This document shows, piece after piece, positions 45,386-53,613 of a DNA stretch of 64,000 nt; position 1 is the first letter of the stretch, and each line of letters starts with the position of its first letter. A program made the position numbers and the translations under genes. The notes beneath the pieces were generated by a model. It saw nothing but the letters and a program-made list of their open reading frames with translations, did no database searches and was not told the origin of the DNA. Source of the stretch: Thalassolituus alkanivorans (GTDB taxonomy: Bacteria; Pseudomonadota; Gammaproteobacteria; Pseudomonadales; Oceanobacteraceae); the NCBI RefSeq assembly GCF_020447205.1, contig NZ_JAJAEL010000006.1, positions 348,948 through 412,947 of the forward strand, in the 5' to 3' direction.

Positions 45386-46077
45386 GGGCGGCTCATGGAA
45401 AAATTCAGGCGGCTGTGGCGGTTCAGGCTGTACATCAGCAGCAGCACCACAAAAGAAAACAGCAGCATCATCAGCGACAGACTGTGCGCCTGAGCGTAAC
45501 TCAGGGCCTCAACATGATCGTAAATCTGTACCGAGATCACCCGCGTTTCACCGGGAATATTGCCGCCAATCATCAGCACCACACCAAACTCGCCGACGGT
45601 ATGGGCAAAGCCAAGCACTGCCGCAGTAAGCAGACCCGGTTTGGCCTGCGGCAGAACCACGGTAAAAAAGCGATCCCAGGGCCCTGCGCCCAGTGTCGCC
45701 GCAACTTCCAGCGGCCGCTCGCCCATGGCTTCAATGGCGTTCTGCACCGGCTGCACCACAAAGGGCAGCGAATACAGCAGCGAGGCCAGCACCAGTCCGC
45801 TGAAGCTGAACGGCAACAGCCCCAGCCCAAGTGTCTGCGTCAGCTGGCCGAGCGGACCGTTTGGGCCCAGCGCCAGCAACAGATAAAACCCCAGCACGGT
45901 CGGCGGCAGAACCAGCGGCAAGGCCACCAGTGCCGATACCGGGCCGCGCCAGACAGAGCGGGTACGTGCCAGCCACCACGCCAGCGGCGTGCCGATTAAC
46001 AACAGCAACATCGTGACCAGTGTCGCCAGCTTCAGCGTCAGCCAGACCGCCTGCCAGTCTGCTGCAGTTAACAACAT
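45382..46077 (-). CDS. modB: Molybdate ABC transporter permease
   Basis: This inner-membrane permease has 231 residues and about five hydrophobic helices. The [12 protein letters not shown] start, [21 protein letters not shown] and the ATPase-contact loop [25 protein letters not shown] are typical of ModB. It lies 3 bp after modA and overlaps modC. Confidence 0.96.
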   Translation of the reverse strand: MLLTAADWQAVWLTLKLATLVTMLLLLIGTPLAWWLARTRSVWRGPVSALVALPLVLPPTVLGFYLLLALGPNGPLGQLTQTLGLGLLPFSFSGLVLASLLYSLPFVVQPVQNAIEAMGERPLEVAATLGAGPWDRFFTVVLPQAKPGLLTAAVLGFAHTVGEFGVVLMIGGNIPGETRVISVQIYDHVEALSYAQAHSLSLMMLLFSFVVLLLMYSLNRHSRLNFSMSRP

Positions 46078-46080
46078 GCG

Positions 46081-46884
46081 TTACTCCCGGTGATAACCAT
46101 AACCACGGATCAGCTCCGTTACTTCCGCCGATTGCAGAAAAGCCAGAAATGCTCTGGCCGCCGGATTCGGTTCGCCTTTCTTCAGTTCGCCTTTCTTCAG
46201 TAGTACTGCATCCTGACGGATCGGCTGATACAGAGTGTCGGGCACAATCCAGACACTGCCGTTATTGATATGGCCGCCACTCATCACCTGCGACAGCGCA
46301 ACAAAACCAAGCTGGGCATTGCCGCTGGAAACAAACTGCCAGGTCTGGGCGATGTTTTCCCCCATCACCTGGCGGGTCGCCACGCTGTCGGTCAGTGCCA
46401 GAGCTGCCAGCGTCTGCTGTGCAGCGGCACCGTAAGGCGCCAGGCGCGGGTTAGCCAGCGCCAGTTTACGGAACTGGCCGCTGTGCAGCTGTGCGCGCAC
46501 GTCCACATCGGGGGTAGTTGTCCACAGGGCCAGACGCCCTAACGCATAAGTAAAGCGGCTGTCGGCGCTGGCAAAACCGGCACGGATCAGGGCTTCGGGC
46601 TTGGCCTGATCCGCCGACAGGAATACCTCAAAGGGCGCGCCATTATGAATCTGGGCGGTGAATTTACCGGATGAACCAAAGGCCATAACCAGCCGATGGC
46701 CGCTGTGCTGCTGAAAGCGTGCGGCGATGTCTTTCATCGGTGCGGTAAAGTTGGAGGCCACCGCCACCATGACTTCGGCCGCGATGGCCTGGGACGGTAC
46801 TAACAAACAAGAAAGCAGCAAAGAAGAAAGCAGCATACCGATAAACGCCAGCGGAGCTTTGCCATACCGGTGGAGTCTGAACAT
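46081..46884 (-). CDS. modA: Molybdate-binding periplasmic protein
   Basis: The protein binds molybdate or tungstate in the periplasm. It has 267 residues with a signal peptide (hydrophobic 10-34, cleavage near AIAAEV). VAVASNFTAPMKDIAARF, AFGSSGKFTAQIHNGAPFEVFLSAD and GENIAQTWQFVSSGNAQLGFVALSQ are family blocks with the Ser residues that hydrogen-bond oxyanions. Near the C-terminus a 15-bp DNA duplication (46171-46200) creates the repeat KKGELKKGE. It is first in modABC; a 22-bp palindrome lies 27 bp upstream. Confidence 0.95.
   Translation of the reverse strand: MFRLHRYGKAPLAFIGMLLSSLLLSCLLVPSQAIAAEVMVAVASNFTAPMKDIAARFQQHSGHRLVMAFGSSGKFTAQIHNGAPFEVFLSADQAKPEALIRAGFASADSRFTYALGRLALWTTTPDVDVRAQLHSGQFRKLALANPRLAPYGAAAQQTLAALALTDSVATRQVMGENIAQTWQFVSSGNAQLGFVALSQVMSGGHINNGSVWIVPDTLYQPIRQDAVLLKKGELKKGEPNPAARAFLAFLQSAEVTELIRGYGYHRE
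46171..46200 (+). repeat. Exact 15-bp tandem duplication inside modA
   Basis: TTCGCCTTTCTTCAG occurs twice in direct succession. It keeps the modA frame and adds five residues (a second KKGEL) to a surface segment of the second lobe. This looks like a recent slippage event. Confidence 0.9.
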
Positions 46885-46910
46885 TCGGGAACCTCTTCAG
46901 TGCTGATGTC

Positions 46911-46932
46911 GTATAAACAGCGCTGTTTATAC
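46911..46932. promoter_or_regulatory. Perfect 22-bp palindrome upstream of modA
   Basis: GTATAAACAGCGCTGTTTATAC is its own reverse complement and sits 27 bp before the modA start, where an operator covering the promoter would be. The outer GTATA/TATAC arms weakly recall ModE boxes but the match is not convincing. The divergent LuxR gene begins about 220 bp away, so its product is another candidate binder. Confidence 0.6.
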
Positions 46933-47151
46933 CTGATTCTCTGCTCGGGGGCATCTTAGCACCCCGGACAAAACAGAGAGATAAAAAAAGACGAAATACG
47001 CCACTTGTTATTTTTGTCCGGAAACAACCGCACTCTGACCCGGCAAAAGGTCGGTGCCTCACCTGCCTGACGTAAAAATAACCAGCGCCAGAGTTTGCGC
47101 CAGCGGTAAAATGGCGGCTCACGCCGATGAAAGGAAGCATCAGGAGCACAT

Positions 47152-47880
47152 ATGCATCGCCAGCGCGAACACATCATCGAACAGATGGAAAAGCAGCAGA
47201 GCGCCAGACAGCTGTGGCAATGCCTGTTCCGTTCGTTCTCCGATGAAGGCTTCGACCGAATAATCCACCTCTCCGGTACGACCCGCCGTATGCAGATCGT
47301 GTCCAACTTTGATGCCAGCTGGAACGAATACTATGTAGAAAAGGGCTTTATGGAACGCGACCCTTTTCTGCGTTACTGCACCACCAGCTACCGCACGGTA
47401 CGCACCGGCATCGATCATATCCGCGAGCACCCTTATCTGAATGACGCTGAAATGCAGGTTATTGAAGAGGCCTCGGAATGTGGTTTCCGCTCCGGGTTTT
47501 CCAGCACCCTGCAGCGTTTTGATGGTAATCAGGTCAATGCCTGGAATATCGGCTCGCACCTGAGTGCTGCCGAGGTCACACGTATTCTGCAGGAAAAACT
47601 GCCCTACCTGCAGATGATCAGTTACTACGGCTCCATGTTCGCCAGTAACCTGCACGCCCCCGCTGCCGACAACGACAACAGCCGCCTGCTGACCGCACGC
47701 GAACGGCGTTGTCTGGAACTCAGCGCCTGCGGCCTGCGCACCCGTGATATTGCCGACCTGCTGAAACGCTCGGAAGCTACCGTTGAGTTTCACCTGCGTA
47801 ACGCGCGGGAAAAACTCGGCGCCCGCACAAGGGAACACGCGATTTACCTGGCAATAAAGCTCGAACTGATCTCGCTTTAA
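47152..47880 (+). CDS. LuxR-family regulator with autoinducer-binding domain (LuxR solo)
   Basis: The 242-residue regulator has an N-terminal autoinducer-binding domain (about 15-165). It keeps WNEYYVEKGFMERDPF, matching the Trp, Tyr, Asp and Pro that contact acyl-homoserine lactones, and the Gly of FRSGFSS. The C-terminal GerE helix-turn-helix reads LTARERRCLELSACGLRTRDIADLL and TVEFHLRNAREKLG. No luxI synthase lies in the window, so it may listen to other cells or to another ligand. It precedes three related lipoprotein genes in the same direction. Confidence 0.92.
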   Translation: MHRQREHIIEQMEKQQSARQLWQCLFRSFSDEGFDRIIHLSGTTRRMQIVSNFDASWNEYYVEKGFMERDPFLRYCTTSYRTVRTGIDHIREHPYLNDAEMQVIEEASECGFRSGFSSTLQRFDGNQVNAWNIGSHLSAAEVTRILQEKLPYLQMISYYGSMFASNLHAPAADNDNSRLLTARERRCLELSACGLRTRDIADLLKRSEATVEFHLRNAREKLGARTREHAIYLAIKLELISL

Positions 47881-47943
47881 CAAAACCTAAGGAAATCCTC
47901 AGTTAAGTCCCTGCGTCTTTTCTCCCATTATCAGAGTGAGAAA

Positions 47944-47961
47944 CACAGGCAATCGCCTGTG
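47944..47961 (+). promoter_or_regulatory. 18-bp inverted repeat before the lipoprotein cluster
   Basis: CACAGGC and GCCTGTG flank an AATC centre, 37 bp before the first lipoprotein start. It could be an operator, for example for the adjacent LuxR protein, or a small mRNA hairpin. It does not fit the usual lux box orientation (CTG...CAG). Confidence 0.4.
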
Positions 47962-47997
47962 GCTGTCATCCATAAAAGATGCTTTAGGGAAAGATTT

Positions 47998-48741
47998 ATG
48001 AAGGGCCTCGACACTCGCTCAGTTTATTTACCGGCGCTGCTTTGCAGCAGTCTGCTGCTCACGGCCTGCGGTGGTTCATCCGATACCACAGATACCGGTG
48101 GCGACAATAATAACGGCAACAACAACCAAAACAGTATCTGCAGCCGCATTCAGCAGGCCGGCATTCCGCTGCCGGAAATTAATGATGGTATTAACGGTAA
48201 ATTTGCCAATACCTTCGATGGTAATTGCGCGGCGTTTCAGCAATACAGCGGTAGTGAATACCAGAGCTCGGTCAACGGTGTCACCACCACCATCCGCCAG
48301 GAAAATAACGGTGATTTCGTGCTGATTAAAAACGGTACATCAACTACGGGCGGCAGCAGTTTCAGTAACTGGGTGGCTTTCCGTTATCAGTCATTCGACA
48401 GCGGCGATATTGAGGGCATTTTTTACTATTACGCTGCGGGCAGCACCGATCTCTTTTCTCAGACCACCTATTACCGTGACGGCCGGGCGCACTATGATTT
48501 CAGCAGTTCTGCGCCGGATACCTATTATTTTCCCGGCCAGAATGACCAGCGATTTATTACCGACTTTGGCTATATCACCATAGGTTCCAACCAGATCCAT
48601 AACGGCTATACCGTCGTTATTATCAACAACCGTATCGCCACCAGCTACATCGGCTGTGAAGGCAACCTGACAACATTACAGAACGCTGCAGCCGCCACGC
48701 TGAACAGCACCTGCGACAGCAATTCTGCCGAAAATCTGTGA
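47998..48741 (+). CDS. Lipoprotein of an unrecognised family (copy 1 of 3)
   Basis: The 247-residue secreted lipoprotein has signal sequence and lipobox LLTAC followed by GG, then an Asp/Asn/Thr-rich tether (about 24-45). The body is predicted to be mainly beta, with FSNWVAFRYQSF, GDIEGIFYYYAAGST and QTTYYRDGRAHYDF. The end has GCEGN...TC, a Cys pair that could be bonded. The same pattern recurs in the next two genes, so the three are paralogues. The ATG at 47998 follows GGGAAAG. Function unknown. It lies 117 bp after the LuxR gene. Confidence 0.85.
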   Translation: MKGLDTRSVYLPALLCSSLLLTACGGSSDTTDTGGDNNNGNNNQNSICSRIQQAGIPLPEINDGINGKFANTFDGNCAAFQQYSGSEYQSSVNGVTTTIRQENNGDFVLIKNGTSTTGGSSFSNWVAFRYQSFDSGDIEGIFYYYAAGSTDLFSQTTYYRDGRAHYDFSSSAPDTYYFPGQNDQRFITDFGYITIGSNQIHNGYTVVIINNRIATSYIGCEGNLTTLQNAAAATLNSTCDSNSAENL

Positions 48742-48751
48742 GGAAATATTT

Positions 48752-49411
48752 ATGAAAAATTCATGGTTATTCACTGCATGTATCTGCCTGTCAGCGTTAT
48801 TAAGCGCCTGTGGTGGTGGCGACAACGGATCAGACAGCGGCAGCAATAACAGCAAGACGCTGTCATTACCCGGTGTTGGTAACAATGCCTATGCACAGGC
48901 ATTTAATCTGGGTTATGCCTCCAGCTCAGCTTTTTCTGCCGTTGATGGCTTTCAGGTTACCGTCGGCGGACTGACCCAGACACTGCACATATCCTCTGGC
49001 AATGGCAGCTGGTACGTCAGCTGGGACGGCGAATATGAAGGTGATGTTTTTTCTGACTGGACCGCCTTCGGCTATGAAGAAACGCCAGCCAGTAACGACC
49101 TGATCGGGCGCTTCTATTTTTATCATTACAACAGCGATGTGATTAACAGCGAGCTGAGCTATTACCGCAATGGTCGTATTTTTCTGAACGTTCAGGATGA
49201 CAGCGGTACAACGGAGAGCACTGCGCTGCTGGTACCAAAAAGTAATGGCGGCATCCGCATTATCAGCAAAGATGCCAGCGAAGCATCGGCAACCATCGTT
49301 GACCTCAATGATGCCAACGGCAGCAGCGGCACAGGTTATGAAGGCTGTACAGACGACCTGTTTACGCTCGCATCGGATAGCAGCAGTTGCACCAGCGCGG
49401 TTGCATTTTAA
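48752..49411 (+). CDS. Lipoprotein of an unrecognised family (copy 2 of 3)
   Basis: The 219-residue protein has lipobox LLSAC followed by GGG and a Ser/Asn/Gly tether. The core repeats the family pattern: FSDWTAFGYEE, NDLIGRFYFYHYNSD, ELSYYRNGRIFLNV, and the C-terminal YEGCTDDLFTL...SC Cys pair. It lies 10 bp after copy 1 and is probably cotranscribed. Sequence divergence between copies is large, so the duplication is old. No known domain was recognised. Confidence 0.85.
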   Translation: MKNSWLFTACICLSALLSACGGGDNGSDSGSNNSKTLSLPGVGNNAYAQAFNLGYASSSAFSAVDGFQVTVGGLTQTLHISSGNGSWYVSWDGEYEGDVFSDWTAFGYEETPASNDLIGRFYFYHYNSDVINSELSYYRNGRIFLNVQDDSGTTESTALLVPKSNGGIRIISKDASEASATIVDLNDANGSSGTGYEGCTDDLFTLASDSSSCTSAVAF

Positions 49412-49427
49412 CCCGCACCTAAACGTT

Positions 49428-49458
49428 AAAGGCCAGCGGCTAACAACCCTGGCCTTTT
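49428..49458 (+). terminator. Terminator after lipoprotein copy 2
   Basis: AAAGGCCAG pairs with CTGGCCTTTT around a 12-base loop. It may partly separate copy 3 from the first two lipoprotein genes. Confidence 0.65.
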
Positions 49459-49482
49459 CTGCCGATTTCTCAGGAGACCGTT

Positions 49483-50187
49483 ATGTCAGCTCTGACCCGC
49501 AGTGCTATGCACCTGCCCTCCGTATTATTAATCGCCTCCCTGCTTTGTGCCTGTGGTGGCGATAACAGCAACAACGATGAAACCAACAGTGCAAATAGCA
49601 ATACAGATAACAACACCGACAACAGTCCTCCGCTCAATATTCCGTTTCAGGCCAAAGGCGGCGATTATGGCTCGGTATTTAATGCTTGGCAGTTTCCTTA
49701 TTTGCTGTTTCCTGCAGAAGCAAACAGTTTTATTGCCAACGGCATCACCTACACTCTGACCCGTTCGGACCCCGACGGCTGGAGTATCACTATGCATGGC
49801 CGTCATACAACGCTGAACACCCTGTACAATCATTTTCTGGCCCAGCGCTGGCGCTACAGCACAGAGCCCGGAACAGCGGGTGTGTTCGAAATGTTCGGCG
49901 AAAACGGCAGCCCGGCATTACGGCTGACATACCTTGATAATGGCCGGGTACATCAGCAGCAACTGACTGACGATAATCAGCTGATCAGCGAAAAGTGGTA
50001 TCTGGATAACGGCAGCGAAATACGCATCGCCTACGATGCGCCGGAGCTGAACAGCGAACTGACCATCACCAACAACGACGGCAACAGCGCGCTGATTTAT
50101 TACGAATGTGCTTCTGCCGCCACGGCGATATTAACCATGACGGTGCAGGAACTGAATCTGGATTGCAGCAGTAACAGGATGGAATAA
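49483..50187 (+). CDS. Lipoprotein of an unrecognised family (copy 3 of 3)
   Basis: The 234-residue protein has a longer N-terminus, lipobox LLCAC followed by GG, and an Asn/Asp/Thr-rich tether of about 30 residues. The core keeps the pattern in weaker form: HFLAQRWRYSTE, TAGVFEMFGENG, RLTYLDNGRVHQQQ, then YYECAS...LDC near the end. A terminator-like hairpin separates it from copy 2, and a good ribosome site (AGGAG) precedes it. The function is unknown. Confidence 0.82.
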   Translation: MSALTRSAMHLPSVLLIASLLCACGGDNSNNDETNSANSNTDNNTDNSPPLNIPFQAKGGDYGSVFNAWQFPYLLFPAEANSFIANGITYTLTRSDPDGWSITMHGRHTTLNTLYNHFLAQRWRYSTEPGTAGVFEMFGENGSPALRLTYLDNGRVHQQQLTDDNQLISEKWYLDNGSEIRIAYDAPELNSELTITNNDGNSALIYYECASAATAILTMTVQELNLDCSSNRME

Positions 50188-50226
50188 CAACGACGTTACC
50201 AGTTGCTGTTCAGGGCCTGTCAGCCT

Positions 50227-51777
50227 TTATCTGACAGACTCTGAGGATAATTCACCGTCAAAGACCGGCTCAGTTCCCGGGTGGAACTGATCACTGCCAT
50301 ACAGTTCTGACAGTAATTTTGCTTCGCCATTAGGCTGTACCATACGCGCATGATGGCGGGTTAACTTACGCGGTTCATCTACACCACAGGAGTGGGCAAT
50401 AATGCCAACCTCCTGATTCAGGGTTTCAACAAAATGCGCAACCCGTGCGGCTTTATCCGTTGGCACCAGCCCACGCTGCAAACGTGGATTATGGGTGGTA
50501 ATGCCGGTCGGGCAGGTATTTTTATTACACTGCAACGCCTGAATACAGCCGAGGGCAAACATAAAGCCACGTGCACTGGTGACAAAATCGGCACCCACGC
50601 ACAATGCCCAGGCGACCCGGTCGGGGGTAATTAATTTACCCGAGGCGACAACGCGGATACGCGGCCGTAATTTATATTCATCCAGCACATCAACCAGCAT
50701 CGGCAACGCCTGAGCCAGCGGCAGGCCCATATAATCCATTAACGATTGTGGTGCTGCACCTGTACCACCTTCAGCACCGTCGAGAGTGATAAAATCCGGT
50801 GCACACTCAACACCCCGCACCTGAATAGCCCGGCATAAATCCCGAATCCAGCCAATATCACCCAATACCGCTTTAAAACCGACCGGCTTACCGGTGATGG
50901 CCCGAACCTGACCGATCATGTCGAGTAAGTCGTCAACCGAACGAACCTCCGGATGACCATTGGGAGAAATCGAATCTTCGCCCACCGCAATATGACGGAT
51001 CGCCGCAATTTCAGCCGTTACTTTTGTTCCGGGTAAAATCCCGCCTTTACCGGGTTTGGCGCCCTGACTGAGTTTAATTTCAAACATACGTACCTGTTCA
51101 TGGGCGGCAATCGTACGTAATTTTTCCTCATCCAGTTCTCCGAACTCATTACGCACACCGTATTTTGCGGTGCCAATCTGGAAGACGATGTCGGCTCCGC
51201 CTTCAAGGTGATAGGGCGACAGGCCCCCTTCGCCGGTATTCATCCAACAACCGGCCAGGCTGGCACCTTTGGACAAAGCCAGTACCGCCGGACGGGAAAT
51301 AGCTCCGAAACTCATACCGGAAATATTAATCAGCGAAGAGGTGGTGTAAGGGGTGCGGCAATGCTCACCCAGAGTAATCGGACCGGTATCGGCAAAGTCA
51401 TGCTTAAGTGCCGGGAAAGCACTGTTAACAAACAGGATGGTACCGGGCACATCCAGCCGGCGGGTGGAACCAAAGGCTACTGTCGTATTTTCTTTTTTTG
51501 CAGCCCGGTAAACCCAGGTCCGCTCAGCGCGGTTAAAGGGTAACTCTTCCCGGTCCAGTGCAAAAAAGTACTGCCGGAAAAACTCACCCAGATGTTCGAA
51601 GAAGTAACGGAAACGGCCAATAACCGGAAAGTTACGGCGAACGGTATGGCGGGTCTGGGTAATATCCACCACATAGGCCACCAGTATCCAGCCTGTAACC
51701 GCCAGCGCCACCAGCCCCAACAAACCGACTAAAACGATGACGCCATAAGCGGCAATCAGGAATACTTCATCAGACAT
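50227..51777 (-). CDS. FMN-binding glutamate synthase-family protein (GltB2-like, membrane-anchored)
   Basis: The 516-residue protein has one or two N-terminal membrane helices (about 5-38), then a domain like the FMN/Fe-S central part of glutamate synthase: ISGMSFGAISRPAVLALSKGA, NTGEGGLSPYH, KLSQGAKPGKGGILPG, LDGAEGGTGAAP. The cysteine cluster LGCIQALQCNKNTCPTG fits a 3Fe-4S site. It lacks the glutaminase domain, so it does not make glutamate as a complete GOGAT. The true reaction of this stand-alone family is not established. Confidence 0.88.
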   Translation of the reverse strand: MSDEVFLIAAYGVIVLVGLLGLVALAVTGWILVAYVVDITQTRHTVRRNFPVIGRFRYFFEHLGEFFRQYFFALDREELPFNRAERTWVYRAAKKENTTVAFGSTRRLDVPGTILFVNSAFPALKHDFADTGPITLGEHCRTPYTTSSLINISGMSFGAISRPAVLALSKGASLAGCWMNTGEGGLSPYHLEGGADIVFQIGTAKYGVRNEFGELDEEKLRTIAAHEQVRMFEIKLSQGAKPGKGGILPGTKVTAEIAAIRHIAVGEDSISPNGHPEVRSVDDLLDMIGQVRAITGKPVGFKAVLGDIGWIRDLCRAIQVRGVECAPDFITLDGAEGGTGAAPQSLMDYMGLPLAQALPMLVDVLDEYKLRPRIRVVASGKLITPDRVAWALCVGADFVTSARGFMFALGCIQALQCNKNTCPTGITTHNPRLQRGLVPTDKAARVAHFVETLNQEVGIIAHSCGVDEPRKLTRHHARMVQPNGEAKLLSELYGSDQFHPGTEPVFDGELSSESVR

Positions 51778-51910
51778 TATCCATCTCCGGCAATTGAACT
51801 GAGCAGACTGAGGTCACAGCTTAGAGGCTGGAGGTTTAACTGTCATTACTGTCATGTAAAACGCTGTAGTGCGCTGAAGGATCAGACTCGACATTTTAAA
51901 AAAGACAGGC

Positions 51911-51935
51911 AAAAAAAAGAGCAGCCAGGCTGCTC
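51911..51935 (-). terminator. Rho-independent terminator (minus strand)
   Basis: Read on the minus strand, GAGCAGCC-T-GGCTGCTC is followed by eight T. It lies 110 bp beyond the stop of the small hypothetical gene at 52047 and would end its message. The rest of 51778-52046 shows no further feature. Confidence 0.75.
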
Positions 51936-52046
51936 GGAGAACGAAGTTTGATCGGGTGCTGTGATCAAAGGACATCAGGGTGCTGAATCGGTTAGTGCAA
52001 GGACGTTTCTGCCCGCCTCCTGGCTGGCGGTATCCGTACCGCAGGC

Positions 52047-52376
52047 TTACGCCGTTGGCGTAATGTTTTTCACGTTTTTGGCGGTGAAGTAAGAGAACCC
52101 ACCTTCTATATCGCCCACTTCCACCCGGTTAGGAGCAAGCGGTGAGCTTTTGATTGCGGCAATATACAGGCCGTGGCAGGCAATCAGGTTTTTATCGACA
52201 TCGTTAAAGTGCGGCTGAGAAAAAGCAAAAGTCTTACGTTCACAGCCACGTTCCAATGTGAGGATAAGTTGGGCATCGGTCAGCTCGTTAGCCCGTGAAT
52301 AATTCACGTAGGTTACACGATACGCCTGATCGAATTCGTACAGATATTGATCGAGTGTTTGGCGGCTGATACTCAT
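52047..52376 (-). CDS. Hypothetical 109-residue protein
   Basis: I do not recognise this protein. It is soluble, with no signal peptide or membrane segment. The helical N-terminus is ISRQTLDQYLYEFDQAY, and a beta-rich remainder follows (LILTLERGCERKTFAF, GLYIAAIKSS, GFSYFTAKNV). It has its own terminator and AT-rich flanks: the 279 bp upstream (52377-52655) hold no other gene, only the hairpin that ends the epimerase gene. Composition and monocistronic layout suggest a regulated accessory gene. Confidence 0.65.
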   Translation of the reverse strand: MSISRQTLDQYLYEFDQAYRVTYVNYSRANELTDAQLILTLERGCERKTFAFSQPHFNDVDKNLIACHGLYIAAIKSSPLAPNRVEVGDIEGGFSYFTAKNVKNITPTA

Positions 52377-52634
52377 GAATAAATAAACCTATATCGGTGA
52401 CTGGCGAGTTACCTTTAGGTTTAGTCGTCGCGGGGAGGCATCGCAATGCGGAATAACACAAATCTACAGATATTTTGTAAGTGTCATTTTTCAGTTAAAA
52501 AACGACGTTATTTACCTGCGGATGGAGAGCATTGATAGGAAAGTCAGGCGTCAATCTTTTGTTGTGTTACAGGAGATGAACAGAATATTACAAAGAGGAT
52601 AAATACCCATTTTTTTGCTGTATTTACCCTCGGC

Positions 52635-52673
52635 TAAAAACCCCGTTATTGTCCGCTACCAGTGGCGGACAAT
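52635..52673 (-). terminator. Terminator hairpin at the end of the epimerase gene
   Basis: ATTGTCCGC (52648-52656) and GCGGACAAT (52665-52673) pair; on the minus strand the stem is followed by AACGGGGTTTTTA. The stem overlaps the last codons of the gene. Confidence 0.55.
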
Positions 52674-53579
52674 ATCTTTGAGTGCGTCACGATTGTCTGC
52701 AAAGTCATAGCTGAAGCCCAGTTCCTGAAGCCGCAGCGGCCGTACATCCTGACCTTTCAACAGCAGCTCACCCATTTCGCCAAACAGCAGTTTAACCACC
52801 ATCGCCGGCATGGGTAATAACGCCGGCCGCTGCAGCTCGCGCGCCAGATTCAGGGTAAAGTCGTGATTGGTCACAGGATGTGGTGCCGTCATATTGATGA
52901 CGCCATTAACAGTGCTATCAGCATCATGACTGAGCAATAAATCAACAGCCCGGCAATAATCGTGCAGATGAATCCACGACAGATTCTGGCGGCCATCGCC
53001 AATGATGCCTCCCAGCCCCAGACTGAACGGCAGCCATAAACGCTTCAGCATGCCGCCATGCACACCCAGCACAATACCCGTACGCAGGATCAGAAAACGT
53101 TCAGTGAGCGGCCGCAGGGGTTCTGCCGCCGCTTCCCAATCCGCACAAAGCTGCGCGGAGAAATCACTCCCCTGTGCATCCTGTTCTCCATGCGCTCTGT
53201 CATCTGCGCCACTGTAGCCACCGTAATAGCCAATGGCTGAACCACTGAGCACCACGCGGAAACGCTGCCCGCTGCGGCTGGCCCAGGCCGCCAGATCGCG
53301 GGTCAGCGCGATACGGCTGTCCTGCAGTACCTGCTTACGCGCACGTGTCCAGCGTTTATCAGCAATGCCCTCACCGGCCAGATTGATTAACACATCAAAC
53401 TGACCGCTGAGTTGCTCAAACCCAGACACCGATTTCACCCTGCCGCCCCAGCGCCGCTGCACCCAGGCCGGGCGGCGGCTGAGCACGGTAATAACCGCAC
53501 CCTGTGCCAGCCAGCGGTTGATCAGTGTCTGGCCAATAAAGCCGGTGCCACCGGTAATCAGAATGCGTTGTTCTGTCAT
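52656..53579 (-). CDS. yfcH: TIGR01777-family NAD(P)-dependent epimerase-like protein
   Basis: The 307-residue extended short-chain dehydrogenase has the nucleotide motif ITGGTGFIGQTL at the N-terminus. The family blocks INLAGEGIADKRWT, SGSAIGYYGG and FLILRTGIVLG are present, as is INMTAPHPVTNHDF. The C-terminal DUF1731 segment ends GFSYDFADNRDALKDI. Substrate is unknown for the YfcH family. It starts 34 bp downstream of the acyl-CoA dehydrogenase gene, probably in one transcript. Confidence 0.92.
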   Translation of the reverse strand: MTEQRILITGGTGFIGQTLINRWLAQGAVITVLSRRPAWVQRRWGGRVKSVSGFEQLSGQFDVLINLAGEGIADKRWTRARKQVLQDSRIALTRDLAAWASRSGQRFRVVLSGSAIGYYGGYSGADDRAHGEQDAQGSDFSAQLCADWEAAAEPLRPLTERFLILRTGIVLGVHGGMLKRLWLPFSLGLGGIIGDGRQNLSWIHLHDYCRAVDLLLSHDADSTVNGVINMTAPHPVTNHDFTLNLARELQRPALLPMPAMVVKLLFGEMGELLLKGQDVRPLRLQELGFSYDFADNRDALKDIVRHW

Positions 53580-53613
53580 CGTGTTCTCCTTACCGGTGGT
53601 TTGCCTGATCGAA

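Noticed and set aside
44303-46884. Sulfate, tungstate or iron assignment for the ABC transporter
   Set aside because: The gene order and ModA/ModB/ModC motifs, including the Mop-like C-terminus of the ATPase, fit molybdate best, though tungstate binding cannot be excluded.
47944-47961. lux box before the lipoproteins
   Set aside because: The inverted repeat is CAGGC...GCCTG, the reverse of the usual CTG...CAG arrangement, so it is kept only as an unassigned inverted repeat.
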